Translations under genes and position numbers: made by a program
From: Limnohabitans sp. Rim47
Lineage (GTDB): Bacteria; Pseudomonadota; Gammaproteobacteria; Burkholderiales; Burkholderiaceae_C
Assembly: GCF_001517545.1 (NCBI RefSeq)
Contig: NZ_FBYA01000001.1
Coordinates: forward strand, 465,148-495,266
DNA length: 30,119 nt
Direction: 5' to 3'
Shown: positions 10,375 through 18,215 of the stretch, piece after piece
Layout: every line of letters starts with the position of its first letter
Position numbering within the stretch: position 1 is the first letter of the stretch
The notes under the pieces: model-generated
Seen by the model: the letters and a program-made list of their open reading frames with translations, nothing else
Told to the model about the DNA's origin: nothing
Databases searched by the model: none

Positions 10375-11265
10375 GTGCAGGCAGAACTCCTTGCGGCACT
10401 GGCCGCATTGTCGTGGGCGGTGGGCAGTCTGTTTTCTGCCGCCGCATCCAGCCGCATGGGGGCGTTTGCTTTTACCCGCTGGCGCCTTTTTTTTGCGCTG
10501 ACACTGCTCTGGACGCTGGCGGTGTTCACCGGGCAATGGCGCACTCTGGATGGCTCGAACATCGCTTTGCTGGCGCTGTCTGGTCTGATCGGGATATTCA
10601 TTGGCGACACGGCGTTGTTTGCCTGCATGAACCGGCTCGGACCACGTCGCAGTGGCGTGTTGTTTGCCACGCATGCCATTTTTTCCACTTTTCTGGCATG
10701 GCTGGTTTTGGGCGAAACACTCTGGGGCTGGACTTTGTTGGGCGGCGGTTTGCTGGTTTCGGGCGTCATGGTGGCCATCGTATGGGGACGTCGCGAGAGC
10801 GAAACCCATGCTTGGGAAAGCACGCGTGGTGCCTTGATGACCGGCGTGTTGTTGGGTCTGCTGGCCGCCGTGTGTCAGTCGGTTGCCACCTTGATGATCA
10901 AGCCCTTGATGACTTCGGGTGTGGATGCGGTGGCAGCATCTGCGGTGCGCACATCGGCGAGTTTTTTGGCGCATCTGGCGCTGTTGTGGACCGGGGCGCA
11001 GGTTGCACGTGTGCAAAACCCTCTGAACGTCAAAACCTTGTTCAACACGTGGGCCAGTGCGGCAGTGGCCATGGCGTTGGGCATGACCTTGATCTTGCAG
11101 GCCCTGCAAACCGGGCAGGCCAATTTGGTCGGCATTTTTTCGTCACTCACGCCCATTTTGCTGCTGCCGCTGCTGTGGGGCGTGTACCGCCGCCGCCCGG
11201 CTTGGGGGGCTTGGGGCGGGGCCGTTCTGGCTGTAGCCGGGGCGGCGCTCATCTTGCAGACCTGA
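10375..11265 (+). CDS. DMT-superfamily transporter (EamA family)
   Basis: This inner-membrane protein of 296 residues has about ten hydrophobic segments arranged as two EamA repeats, the layout of drug/metabolite exporters such as RhaT/YdcZ-like and amino-acid exporters. The first repeat runs to about residue 135 (GIFIGDTALFACMNRLGPRRSGVLFATHAIF, a typical EamA inner helix pair) and the second from about 150 to the end (QTGQANLVGIFSSLTPILLLPLLWGV). The start is a GTG at 10375. It lies 13 bases after the pmbA stop on the same strand, so it is likely co-transcribed. The substrate cannot be predicted. Confidence 0.85.
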   Translation: MQAELLAALAALSWAVGSLFSAAASSRMGAFAFTRWRLFFALTLLWTLAVFTGQWRTLDGSNIALLALSGLIGIFIGDTALFACMNRLGPRRSGVLFATHAIFSTFLAWLVLGETLWGWTLLGGGLLVSGVMVAIVWGRRESETHAWESTRGALMTGVLLGLLAAVCQSVATLMIKPLMTSGVDAVAASAVRTSASFLAHLALLWTGAQVARVQNPLNVKTLFNTWASAAVAMALGMTLILQALQTGQANLVGIFSSLTPILLLPLLWGVYRRRPAWGAWGGAVLAVAGAALILQT

Positions 11266-11309
11266 GCCCAAGCGGAGTACAGGCGTGCAGGTCACGCCCT
11301 TTCAGGGCA

Positions 11310-11771
11310 TCAGCCCGCCAAAGCAGCCTTCACCGCAGCGGACACTTGGCCCATGTCGGCTTTGCCGGCCAGTTGCGCTTTGACAGCACCCATGACCTTG
11401 CCCATGTCACCGGGGCCCACTTTTTTGCCCATTTCTTCGCCCAACGCGGTCACGATGGCCTGCACGGCCGCGGCCACTTCTTCGGCCGACATGCGAGCGG
11501 GTAAATAACCCACCAAAACCGCCATTTCGGCCTTTTCCTTGTCGGCCAAATCTTGGCGGGCAGCTTGTTCAAAGGCGGTAATCGAGTCTTTACGCTGCTT
11601 GATCAGCTTGTCCACGATGGCCACCACGGCCACATCGTCGAGTTCGATGCGCTCGTCGACTTCTTTTTGCTTCATGGCCGACAGCAGCAAGCGAATGGTG
11701 CCCAGACGTTCGGCATCTTTGGCCCGCATGGCGGTCTTCATGTCTTCGGTGATTTGTTCTTTCAGGCTCAT
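11310..11771 (-). CDS. yqeY: GatB/YqeY domain protein
   Basis: YqeY-family proteins resemble the tRNA-binding tail domain of GatB, the Asp/Glu-tRNA amidotransferase subunit, and their exact role is unsettled. The ATG at 11771 (MSLKEQITEDMKTAMRAKD) has AGGAG seven bases upstream, giving 153 residues, the normal length; the frame is open 15 codons further but those lack support. Conserved segments are RLGTIRLLLSAMKQKEVDER and the C-terminal KKVGPGDMGKVMGAVKAQLAGKADMGQVSAAVKA. It lies downstream of rpsU on the same strand, a standard betaproteobacterial pairing, with a terminator hairpin between them. Confidence 0.93.
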   Translation of the reverse strand: MSLKEQITEDMKTAMRAKDAERLGTIRLLLSAMKQKEVDERIELDDVAVVAIVDKLIKQRKDSITAFEQAARQDLADKEKAEMAVLVGYLPARMSAEEVAAAVQAIVTALGEEMGKKVGPGDMGKVMGAVKAQLAGKADMGQVSAAVKAALAG

Positions 11772-11815
11772 GAGCGGCTCCTGGCGTGGTTGAAAGTGGG
11801 GAGGCATAAACGACA

Positions 11816-11845
11816 AAGCCCGCCTGAGCGTCCTCCAGCGGGCTT
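11816..11845 (-). terminator. Terminator between rpsU and yqeY
   Basis: On the minus strand AAGCCCGC pairs with GCGGGCTT across a 14-base loop, followed by TTGTCGTTT. A smaller hairpin, GACCC-loop-GGGTC, lies at 11853-11866, just after the rpsU stop. The main stem would end or attenuate rpsU transcripts 45 bases before the yqeY ATG, letting S21 be made in excess of YqeY. Confidence 0.6.
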
Positions 11846-11880
11846 GTTTGTAGACCCTTGCGGGTCATACAAAAAGAAGA

Positions 11881-12093
11881 TCAATACATCTTCTTGGGCA
11901 ATTGCATGCTGCGAACGCGCTTGTAGTGACGCTTGACTGCAGCCGACTTCTTGCGCTTGCGCTCAGTGGTTGGCTTTTCGTAGAACTCGCGGGCACGCAG
12001 GTCTGTCAGCAGGCCGAGTTTTTCGATGGTGCGCTTGAAGCGACGCAGGGCAACGTCAAACGGCTCGTTTTCTTTCACGCGGATGGTGGTCAT
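11881..12093 (-). CDS. rpsU: 30S ribosomal protein S21
   Basis: S21 is a small basic protein of the 30S platform that helps base-pairing of mRNA leaders with 16S rRNA. The 70 residues fit the family exactly: MTTIRVKENEPFDVALRRFKR at the start, the EFYEKPTTERKRKK segment, and a basic C-terminus ending LPKKMY. The start is the ATG at 12093. A TATAAT box lies about 130 bases upstream. The neighbour yqeY is downstream; dnaG, which follows rpsU in many proteobacteria, is missing here. Confidence 0.98.
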   Translation of the reverse strand: MTTIRVKENEPFDVALRRFKRTIEKLGLLTDLRAREFYEKPTTERKRKKSAAVKRHYKRVRSMQLPKKMY

Positions 12094-12221
12094 TGAATCA
12101 ATTTTCCAAAAAATGTGCCGGCTGCAGTCAAAAGGGAGATCGGGCCCTTGAAACCCAGTTTCGGCGGTTCCCCGTCACGAACTAGTATTTGGCAGACGGG
12201 GGTTTGCCAGCAAAGCCTGCG

Positions 12222-12227
12222 ATTATA
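12222..12227 (-). promoter_or_regulatory. -10 box of the probable rpsU promoter
   Basis: Minus-strand TATAAT in GCGTTATAATCGC. The -35 region is weak (a CTGTCA-like sequence near the right distance). Transcription would start near 12215, giving an rpsU leader of roughly 120 bases. The spacer 12094-12360 between rpsU and the divergent patatin gene shows no gene of its own. Confidence 0.5.
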
Positions 12228-12360
12228 ACGCCAGAGAAACCGGTGCTGACAGACTTTGCGTGGTCCAAAGCACATCTTTGCGCAAAATTGAAACGGCCCG
12301 CATGACCGTGATGTTTGCTGTCAGCCGTTACAAGGGGTGAATCCCTAAAATGCCATACAA

Positions 12361-14637
12361 ATGCATTCTTTAAAGCCCTCCCATCATGCCCATGCGTTCT
12401 GGATTCCTGCCATTTTGGTACTTGCATTGAGCTTGTGGGTCGGCGGGGTCTGGGCACAGGGGCCTGTCAACGCCAGGCCTGCAACGCCTTCGGTTGTGGT
12501 GGTTTTGGCGGGTGGCGGTGCCAAAGGCTTTGCGCATTTGGCGGTGTTGAGGCAGTTGGAGCAAGACCGCATTCCCATCGCCCGCATCGTGGGCACAAGC
12601 ATGGGGGCCGTGATTGGGGGCTTGTATGCCAGTGGCATGTCCACCGACGACATTGAACGCGTGGTCGGTGGCTTGGACCCATCCAAGGTGGCGCTGGACC
12701 AGCTCAATCGCTTGGAACTACCGTCTCGTACCCGTGCTTACCAGCAAAAATACCCGGTTGAACTGGAGTTCGGCATCAAAAATGGCGGTGTGAGCTTTGC
12801 CCGTGGGGTGAGTGACGGGCAGAGGTTTTTGGCTTTGCTTCAGGCTTTGACGGTGCATGTGCCGCCAAATGTGGATTTCGATGACCTGAAAATCCCGTTT
12901 CGTGCTGTGGCCACCCGTTATCGGGATGGGGAAATAAAAGTCTTTGACCAAGGCGCTTTGCACTTGGCGATTCGGGCCAGCATGGCGGCACCTGCGGTTT
13001 TTGCGCCGGTTGAGGTTGATGGTGAGACCTATGTGGATGGCGGGCTTGTGGCCAATTTGCCTGTTGAGGTGGCGCTGCGAGAAGGTGCCGATGTGATCGT
13101 GGCCTCCTTTTTGGGCGGTGGGGTTGAAGAAGCGCAGACCGAACAAGCCAGCCATGCGCTGGTGGTGGCCAACCGCATGCTGGACATCCTGATTCGTCAA
13201 AACGAAAAACGCAATCTGGCCTTGTTGCGCCCCCAAGATGTGTTGGTGCAGCCGGCGTTGCAGGACATCGGCTTTGCCGACTTCAGCCGAGCCCCTGAAA
13301 TTGTGGCGCGTGGCGAGCAGGCCCTGATCCCCGTGCAGGCCCAACTGTCTGCCTTGCGCACGGCTTTTGCAGCACTGCCCGCAGTGCAAACGGCCACGCG
13401 CCTGGCGTTTGACCAACGTGAAAAACGAATCGTGGCCATAGAGGCGCAAGGCCACAAGGACGTGTCGGAGCGTTACATACAGACCATGTTGTCGCCCATG
13501 TTGGGGCAAGAGTTTTCGCCTGTGCAGGCCGAACGTTACATGGATGAGCTCTACACCAGTGGCTACTTTGATCTGGTCAGTTACACCCTGGAGCAACAGC
13601 GGGGCGATCGGTACACACTGATCGTCAAGGTGCGTGAGAAGCCTTACAGCCCCCATTTCTTCAAGACCACCCTGGGCTTTTCTGCCGAGGTGGACGGTGT
13701 CACGCAATTCACAGCGGGCGTGGGCTACCGGCGGCCCTGGCTGACCCCTTCGGGTCTGGAGTTTTCGCTCGATGCCCGAATGGGTACGCAGTCTGAATTG
13801 GCCGCCCGTTTGTACCAGCCCTTGACGGGTGGCTGGAGCCTGGAAGCGGGTGCGTCATGGGACCGCAACTATTTGCCCTTGTACAGAACCGCGATTTTCC
13901 GAAACGAAGTGGGCAACGAGAAGCTGGCGTACTTCAATCAGACGGTTCAAAGTGTGGACGCGCAATGGGTCTATGACTTTGAGCGCAAGGCGAACATCAA
14001 GCTGGGCGTCACCTCCAGTGCGATACGCAGAACCTTTGACACGACGGTCGATTTGACGGAGGTATCGAACACCGAATTGGTCAAATACAAGGGCCTGAAG
14101 GCACAGTTGCAGATTGACCAACTCGATTCCTTGAGCTTCCCAACGCGAGGGTATTTTCTGGGCGCCAGCCTGGAGCGAGGGGTTTCGGGGGCCATTTACA
14201 GCGGAGGGCGCTTGTCCGCCAAATGGGCCCATTCGCAGGGGCCGCACATTGTCAATCTGGGCCTTAACTTGGCACAGGACCGCGTCACGCTCGATTGCGC
14301 CAACTGCCGCTCCCCCAGCCAGTTGATTCTGGGTGGTTTTCAGAACATGGGCGCGTACCGAATGGGCCAATTGGCCGGGGACCAGTTGGCGCACCTGCAG
14401 TCCACGTACATGTACCGCTTGACCCGTGGCGGTTTGTTCAACCAAAAAACCTATGTAGGTGCGGTGCTGGAAGCAGGCGACGCTTGGTACAAGGGCGAGG
14501 GCATACGCTGGCGCTACAGCGGCACGCTCTTTGTGGCGGTCGACAGCAAGATCGGTGACATTTATCTGGGGGCCTCCAGAGGCACTGGCGACTCTTACAA
14601 CCTGTTTTTGCAGCTGGGCAGGCGCTTTAGCTTTTGA
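12361..14637 (+). CDS. Type Vd autotransporter: patatin-like phospholipase with POTRA and beta-barrel
   Basis: This is a PlpD-like fusion in which a patatin lipase is exported through its own outer-membrane barrel. It has 758 residues. Residues 1-32 form a signal peptide ending near VWAQG. The patatin domain (about 44-330) carries the oxyanion motif GGGAKG (51-56), the nucleophile in GTSMG (Ser80) and the catalytic Asp226 in the DGG motif (VDGGLVANLPV). A single POTRA domain spans about 355-430. The rest (431-758) alternates like a 16-strand Omp85-type barrel and ends in the aromatic GRRFSF. A TAAAAT box at 12346-12351 sits only nine bases before the ATG, with no clear ribosome-binding site. 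The 3' end overlaps the convergent flavoprotein gene by 11 bases. The catalytic dyad is intact, so phospholipase activity is expected; a virulence or predation role is speculation. Confidence 0.9.
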   Translation: MHSLKPSHHAHAFWIPAILVLALSLWVGGVWAQGPVNARPATPSVVVVLAGGGAKGFAHLAVLRQLEQDRIPIARIVGTSMGAVIGGLYASGMSTDDIERVVGGLDPSKVALDQLNRLELPSRTRAYQQKYPVELEFGIKNGGVSFARGVSDGQRFLALLQALTVHVPPNVDFDDLKIPFRAVATRYRDGEIKVFDQGALHLAIRASMAAPAVFAPVEVDGETYVDGGLVANLPVEVALREGADVIVASFLGGGVEEAQTEQASHALVVANRMLDILIRQNEKRNLALLRPQDVLVQPALQDIGFADFSRAPEIVARGEQALIPVQAQLSALRTAFAALPAVQTATRLAFDQREKRIVAIEAQGHKDVSERYIQTMLSPMLGQEFSPVQAERYMDELYTSGYFDLVSYTLEQQRGDRYTLIVKVREKPYSPHFFKTTLGFSAEVDGVTQFTAGVGYRRPWLTPSGLEFSLDARMGTQSELAARLYQPLTGGWSLEAGASWDRNYLPLYRTAIFRNEVGNEKLAYFNQTVQSVDAQWVYDFERKANIKLGVTSSAIRRTFDTTVDLTEVSNTELVKYKGLKAQLQIDQLDSLSFPTRGYFLGASLERGVSGAIYSGGRLSAKWAHSQGPHIVNLGLNLAQDRVTLDCANCRSPSQLILGGFQNMGAYRMGQLAGDQLAHLQSTYMYRLTRGGLFNQKTYVGAVLEAGDAWYKGEGIRWRYSGTLFVAVDSKIGDIYLGASRGTGDSYNLFLQLGRRFSF

Positions 14638-15859
14638 CCGTCGCTGGCAAAGCCTGCGCGCAGGCGTGGGCGCTGGCCCAGGCCCATTGGAAGTTGTAGC
14701 CGCCCAGCCAACCGGTCACATCCACCACTTCTCCAATGAAATACAAGCCGGGCTGTTTGGACTCCAGGGTCTGCGAAGACAGATCGCGCGTGTCGATTCC
14801 GCCCAAAGTAACTTCGGCTTTTTTGTACCCTTCGCTGCCGGTGGGTGTGAGGCTCCAGCTGGACAAGGTTTGCGCCAATTGGCTCAGCGCTTTGTCGGGC
14901 ACCTCTGCCGATGTGCGTTGCAAGGCAGGGTCTTGGCTGACCCATGCCTCGGCCAAGCGGTTGGGCACCAGCATGGCCAATTCGTTGCCCAACAGCTTTT
15001 TTGACCGCAACTTCGCTTCTTGCAGTCTTGCAGGCAAGTTGATTTCGGGGGCCAGGTTGAGCCGTATGGGGGTGCCTTCTTTCCAGTAGCTTGAAATCTG
15101 CAGCACGCCTGGGCCTGACAAACCCCGGTGCGTGAACAGCAAATCTTCGTCAAAGTGCGTGCGGTTTTTTTTCTCGCCCGTCTCGATGCCGACAGGCAGC
15201 GCAAGTCCCGCCAGTTGGGCATAAGGCGCCCAAGCGGTACCGTCAAAAGTCAATGGCACCAGGCCCGGCTGGCGTTCGACCAAGCGCAGACCAAACTGAG
15301 CCGCCACTTCATAGCCCCAGCCTGTAGCCCCTATTTTGGGGATGGACAGGCCGCCTGTGGCCACCACCAGCGAGGTGGTTTGCACAGGGCCTTTGTCGGT
15401 TTCTAAAACGTAGTGCGTGGCTTGCGCGTCTTGTTTCTGGTGACTGACAGACTTCACGCTGCAACCGGTGCGAATTTCTACACCTCCAGTCGCACATTCA
15501 GCCAGCAGCATCTGGATGATGTCTTCGGCCGAATGGTCACAAAACAACTGACCTTTGTGCTTTTCATGGAAAGCGATGCCGTGTTTTTGCACCAGATCAA
15601 TGAAGTCTTGCGGTGTGTAGCGCGACAGGGCCGAGCGGCAAAAGTGCGGATTCTGGCTGATGAAGTGCTTTTGCGGGGCCGATGCATCGAGCAATCGGTT
15701 GGTGAAGTTGCAGCGCCCGCCGCCCGAGATGCGGATTTTTTCGGCGATCTTGTCGCTGTGATCAATCACCAGCACCTTCAGACCGCGCTGGCCCGCCTCA
15801 CCAGCACAAAACAAACCGGCAGCCCCGGCACCCACGATCACGACATCCCATGTATTCAT
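14627..15859 (-). CDS. NAD(P)/FAD-dependent oxidoreductase, HI0933/YhiN family
   Basis: This flavoprotein of unknown substrate has 410 residues, normal for the HI0933/YhiN family. The N-terminal Rossmann motif VVIVGAGAAGLFCAGEA (residues 6-22) binds FAD. The family signature KIRISGGGRCNFTN is at 41-54, and a second conserved segment is VVATGGLSIPKIGATGWGY. The C-terminus has the FAD-contacting YFIGEVVDVTGWLGGYNFQWAW. The start is the ATG at 15859, and the stop at 14627 lies inside the last codons of the patatin gene, tail to tail. There are no partner genes nearby that suggest a role. Confidence 0.9.
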   Translation of the reverse strand: MNTWDVVIVGAGAAGLFCAGEAGQRGLKVLVIDHSDKIAEKIRISGGGRCNFTNRLLDASAPQKHFISQNPHFCRSALSRYTPQDFIDLVQKHGIAFHEKHKGQLFCDHSAEDIIQMLLAECATGGVEIRTGCSVKSVSHQKQDAQATHYVLETDKGPVQTTSLVVATGGLSIPKIGATGWGYEVAAQFGLRLVERQPGLVPLTFDGTAWAPYAQLAGLALPVGIETGEKKNRTHFDEDLLFTHRGLSGPGVLQISSYWKEGTPIRLNLAPEINLPARLQEAKLRSKKLLGNELAMLVPNRLAEAWVSQDPALQRTSAEVPDKALSQLAQTLSSWSLTPTGSEGYKKAEVTLGGIDTRDLSSQTLESKQPGLYFIGEVVDVTGWLGGYNFQWAWASAHACAQALPATVKS

Positions 15860-15890
15860 AGCCGGAAGTGTAGGTTAGGGACAGGCACAA

Positions 15891-15912
15891 AAAACGCCCC
15901 GAAGGGCGTTTT
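15891..15912 (-). terminator. Intrinsic terminator after the DUF937 gene
   Basis: A perfect 9-bp stem, AAAACGCCC with GGGCGTTTT, closes a four-base loop that reads TTCG on the minus strand. The minus-strand transcript continues into a run of six U. It lies 20 bases beyond the DUF937 stop and 31 bases before the flavoprotein ATG, so it separates the two minus-strand genes. Confidence 0.85.
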
Positions 15913-15931
15913 CATGACAGGGCACTGAGGC

Positions 15932-16360
15932 TCAGGACTTCATGAAGCCTTGCAGCAGGCCGAGGCCTTGCGACATCAGGTCGGCACTGGGCAGTTGGCC
16001 GTTTGGCGTCAGTTGGTCCACCAGACCTGGCAGATGCTCGGACAAGGTGCTGGCCACATCCGCGGTGGACAGGTCCATTTTGGTCGCCATATCTTGTAAA
16101 GGGCCTTGGCCGATCACAGTCTGAATCTGTTCAGCAGAAATCGGCAAATTGGCGTTGTTGGAAATCCAGGACGCCACGGTATCGCCTAGGCCGTTTTTCT
16201 GAAAGGCGGTGACCAAACCGCTGATGCCGCCGAGCTCAGGGTTGTTCAGCAAGCCCGTCAACATCTTCGTCAAGCTGCCCCCATCTGTACCACCTTGGCC
16301 CGACAGTGCAGACGTGGCTTGTTGAACGACTTGGCCTGCGATTGAATCAAAAAGTCCCAT
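15932..16360 (-). CDS. DUF937 / YidB-like protein
   Basis: This 142-residue protein of unknown function starts MGLFDSIAGQVVQQATSALSG, the form typical of YidB-type DUF937 proteins. The ATG at 16360 has GGAGG six bases upstream, a strong signal; the frame is open 53 codons further upstream without support. The N-terminal third is Gly/Gln/Ser-rich (residues 15-35). The core has repeated helices with NPELGGISGLVTAFQKNGLGDTVASWIS and a C-terminal NGQLPSADLMSQGLGLLQGFMKS. No signal peptide is evident, so it is likely cytoplasmic or surface-associated. It is probably monocistronic, with a hairpin in its leader and a strong terminator after it. Confidence 0.82.
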   Translation of the reverse strand: MGLFDSIAGQVVQQATSALSGQGGTDGGSLTKMLTGLLNNPELGGISGLVTAFQKNGLGDTVASWISNNANLPISAEQIQTVIGQGPLQDMATKMDLSTADVASTLSEHLPGLVDQLTPNGQLPSADLMSQGLGLLQGFMKS

Positions 16361-16375
16361 GAATTCCTCCCTTGG

Positions 16376-16397
16376 TTGCGGCGGAAAGTCGCCGCAA
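16376..16397 (-). promoter_or_regulatory. Hairpin in the DUF937 leader
   Basis: TTGCGGCG and CGCCGCAA form a perfect 8-bp stem with a six-base loop (ACTTTC on the minus strand), a few bases upstream of the ribosome-binding site. It could tune translation or mRNA stability. It is not an ANTAR-type loop because the fourth base is not G. Confidence 0.4.
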
Positions 16398-16470
16398 ATC
16401 AAGTCTAGTGTGCAGATTCGGCCATGCCGATCGCGCCAAGAAGGAACTTGTTCGAATTTGTAATCGCGTT

Positions 16471-17259
16471 TCAGGCCTGCAGAGACCTGGGCTCTGGCCT
16501 GGACAGGTGTGTGTTCCATGCCCGTGCGCCTTGCACCACATCACCCACCACGATGATGCTGGGGCTTTGCAACTGGTCGCGCTGCACGGTGTTCACCAGC
16601 TCGCCCAGCGTGGTCAAGGCTTCGCGCTGCTTTGGCAAACTGGCGTGCTGAACCACGGCCACGGGGGTGTGAGCAGGCAGGCCTTGCAGCAAACCTTGGC
16701 TGATGTGGTCTAGGCTGCTCACGCCCATGTAAATCACCAAGGTCAATTTGGCTTGGCGCGCTGTGGTGGCCAGTTGCGCCCAGTCGGTGCCGCTGTCGCC
16801 GGGTTTGGCGTGGCCGGTGACGAAGACCACGCCATGCGCGTGTTCGCGGTGCGTCAGCGGTGCGCCCAAGCTGCTCATGCCGGCCAGGCCCGAGGTGATG
16901 CCGTTGACCACCTCAACGTCAACACCGGCTTGGCGCAGGTGTTCGACTTCTTCTCCGCCCCGGCCAAAAATGAACGGGTCGCCGCCCTTGAGGCGCACCA
17001 CCTGCTCGCCGTCTTGCACGGCCTGAATCATCATCTTGTCGATGAAGGCCTGTGGCGTACTTTTGCAGCCGCCGCGCTTGCCCACATGCACGATGCGCGC
17101 GGCAGGCGAGGCATGGGCCAGCACAGCCTCATTGACCAGGTCATCGACCAGCAGCAGGGTGGCGCTGGCAATGGCGCGCACGGCTTTGAGCGTGAGCAGT
17201 TCCGGGTCGCCGGGGCCTGCGCCGACCAGGGTGCAACGGCCTTGCTTGTGTGTGTTCAT
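16471..17259 (-). CDS. cobA: Uroporphyrinogen-III C-methyltransferase
   Basis: CobA (SUMT) transfers two methyl groups from SAM to uroporphyrinogen III to give precorrin-2, the precursor of siroheme and cobalamin. The 262-residue protein has the family motifs VGAGPGDPELLTLKA (12-26) and VVRLKGGDPFIFGRGGEE (near 88-105), and the central VVNGITSGLAG. It is the single methyltransferase domain, not the trifunctional CysG, so the dehydrogenase and ferrochelatase steps must be encoded elsewhere. Its ATG overlaps the ybiB stop by four bases (ATGA). As the last gene of the nitrate operon it would raise siroheme supply for NirB. Confidence 0.94.
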   Translation of the reverse strand: MNTHKQGRCTLVGAGPGDPELLTLKAVRAIASATLLLVDDLVNEAVLAHASPAARIVHVGKRGGCKSTPQAFIDKMMIQAVQDGEQVVRLKGGDPFIFGRGGEEVEHLRQAGVDVEVVNGITSGLAGMSSLGAPLTHREHAHGVVFVTGHAKPGDSGTDWAQLATTARQAKLTLVIYMGVSSLDHISQGLLQGLPAHTPVAVVQHASLPKQREALTTLGELVNTVQRDQLQSPSIIVVGDVVQGARAWNTHLSRPEPRSLQA

Positions 17260-18155
17260 GGCTTCACCTCGTTCAGGATGTGTTGCACTTGCAGTGCGAT
17301 GGCTTGCGGGACGGGCAGCAGGCCTTGCAAGACATGTTCGATGTACACAGCGGTGGTGGCTGCGTCTGTGGCGGGCAGTTCGGGCACTTGCACCAAAGAG
17401 CCCTCTTGTGGGGCCTGTACGCGCAGGGTTTGACCGTCTTTGAACACGTCCATCGCGGGGGTGCGCCTGGCATCGGCCACGGCCTCGCCTTCGGTGCCGC
17501 GCAGCAGCAGGGCGTGTTGGCCGATCAGGGCAAAAGTGGCCGACATGGACAACAAATATTCTGGGTGCGTGTAGCTGCTCACCACCAAAGCCGCGCCGTC
17601 GCACGGGTTCATCAGTTTGACCATGCTGTGGCCCGGGTTGCGCAGGCCCACCACGCGGCGCACGGCCAGCAAGCGATCCAGCCCGGCGTTCAGCACGCCC
17701 GTGGCAATAAATTGCACTTGCCCGGCCGCCGCCGGACCCATGTGTTCGGTTGCGTTCACGCCCAGGTGTGCAAAAACCGACTGGCTGCTGACGCGCTTGT
17801 CTTCGGTGGCTGCGCCGTGCACCACCACCGCCACACCTTCGCGGGCCAGCAACAAAGCCAGCAGCGGTGTGAGCACCGGCAGCTTGCGGGCGCCGTTGTA
17901 GCTGGGCAGCACCACAGTGGGCACTTGGCCAGTGTGGACCTTGTTCAGCCTAGCGTGTGTGGCGTCCAGAAAACCGGCCATCTCTTCGGGCGTCTCACCC
18001 TTGATGCGCATGGCGATGCAAAAAGCACCCAATTCGAGGTCGCTGATTTGCTGGTCGAGCACTTGGCCCATCAGGTCAGCCGCTTGCGCTCGGCTGAGCG
18101 CACGCGCGCCGTCTTTACCGCGTCCGATGTCCTTGATGTAGTGACTGATGGCCAT
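17256..18155 (-). CDS. ybiB: YbiB-type anthranilate phosphoribosyltransferase-like protein
   Basis: YbiB proteins share the fold of TrpD-type phosphoribosyltransferases. The E. coli protein has been reported to bind nucleic acids rather than to act in tryptophan synthesis. This one has 299 residues. It begins MAISHYIKDIGRGKDGARALSRAQAADLM, with the N-terminal helical domain (to about 70), then a glycosyl-transferase-3-like domain with VVVHGAATEDKRVSS and the family segment GLRNPGHSMVKLMNP. No Shine-Dalgarno is visible before the ATG at 18155. It is placed between nasA (60 bases upstream) and cobA (4-base overlap), so it is probably expressed with nitrate assimilation. Its role there is unknown to me. 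Confidence 0.87.
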   Translation of the reverse strand: MAISHYIKDIGRGKDGARALSRAQAADLMGQVLDQQISDLELGAFCIAMRIKGETPEEMAGFLDATHARLNKVHTGQVPTVVLPSYNGARKLPVLTPLLALLLAREGVAVVVHGAATEDKRVSSQSVFAHLGVNATEHMGPAAAGQVQFIATGVLNAGLDRLLAVRRVVGLRNPGHSMVKLMNPCDGAALVVSSYTHPEYLLSMSATFALIGQHALLLRGTEGEAVADARRTPAMDVFKDGQTLRVQAPQEGSLVQVPELPATDAATTAVYIEHVLQGLLPVPQAIALQVQHILNEVKP

Positions 18156-18215
18156 GTATTTGATTGTGAAGGAAGTCAGATAACTGTTCGTTATATGGGT
18201 ATGCGCATTCAGGCT

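Noticed and set aside
10413..11504. Plus-strand frame longer than the DMT transporter gene in the same place
   Set aside because: Its translation is His/Gly/Cys-rich without membrane periodicity, while the 10375-11265 frame shows clean EamA helices.
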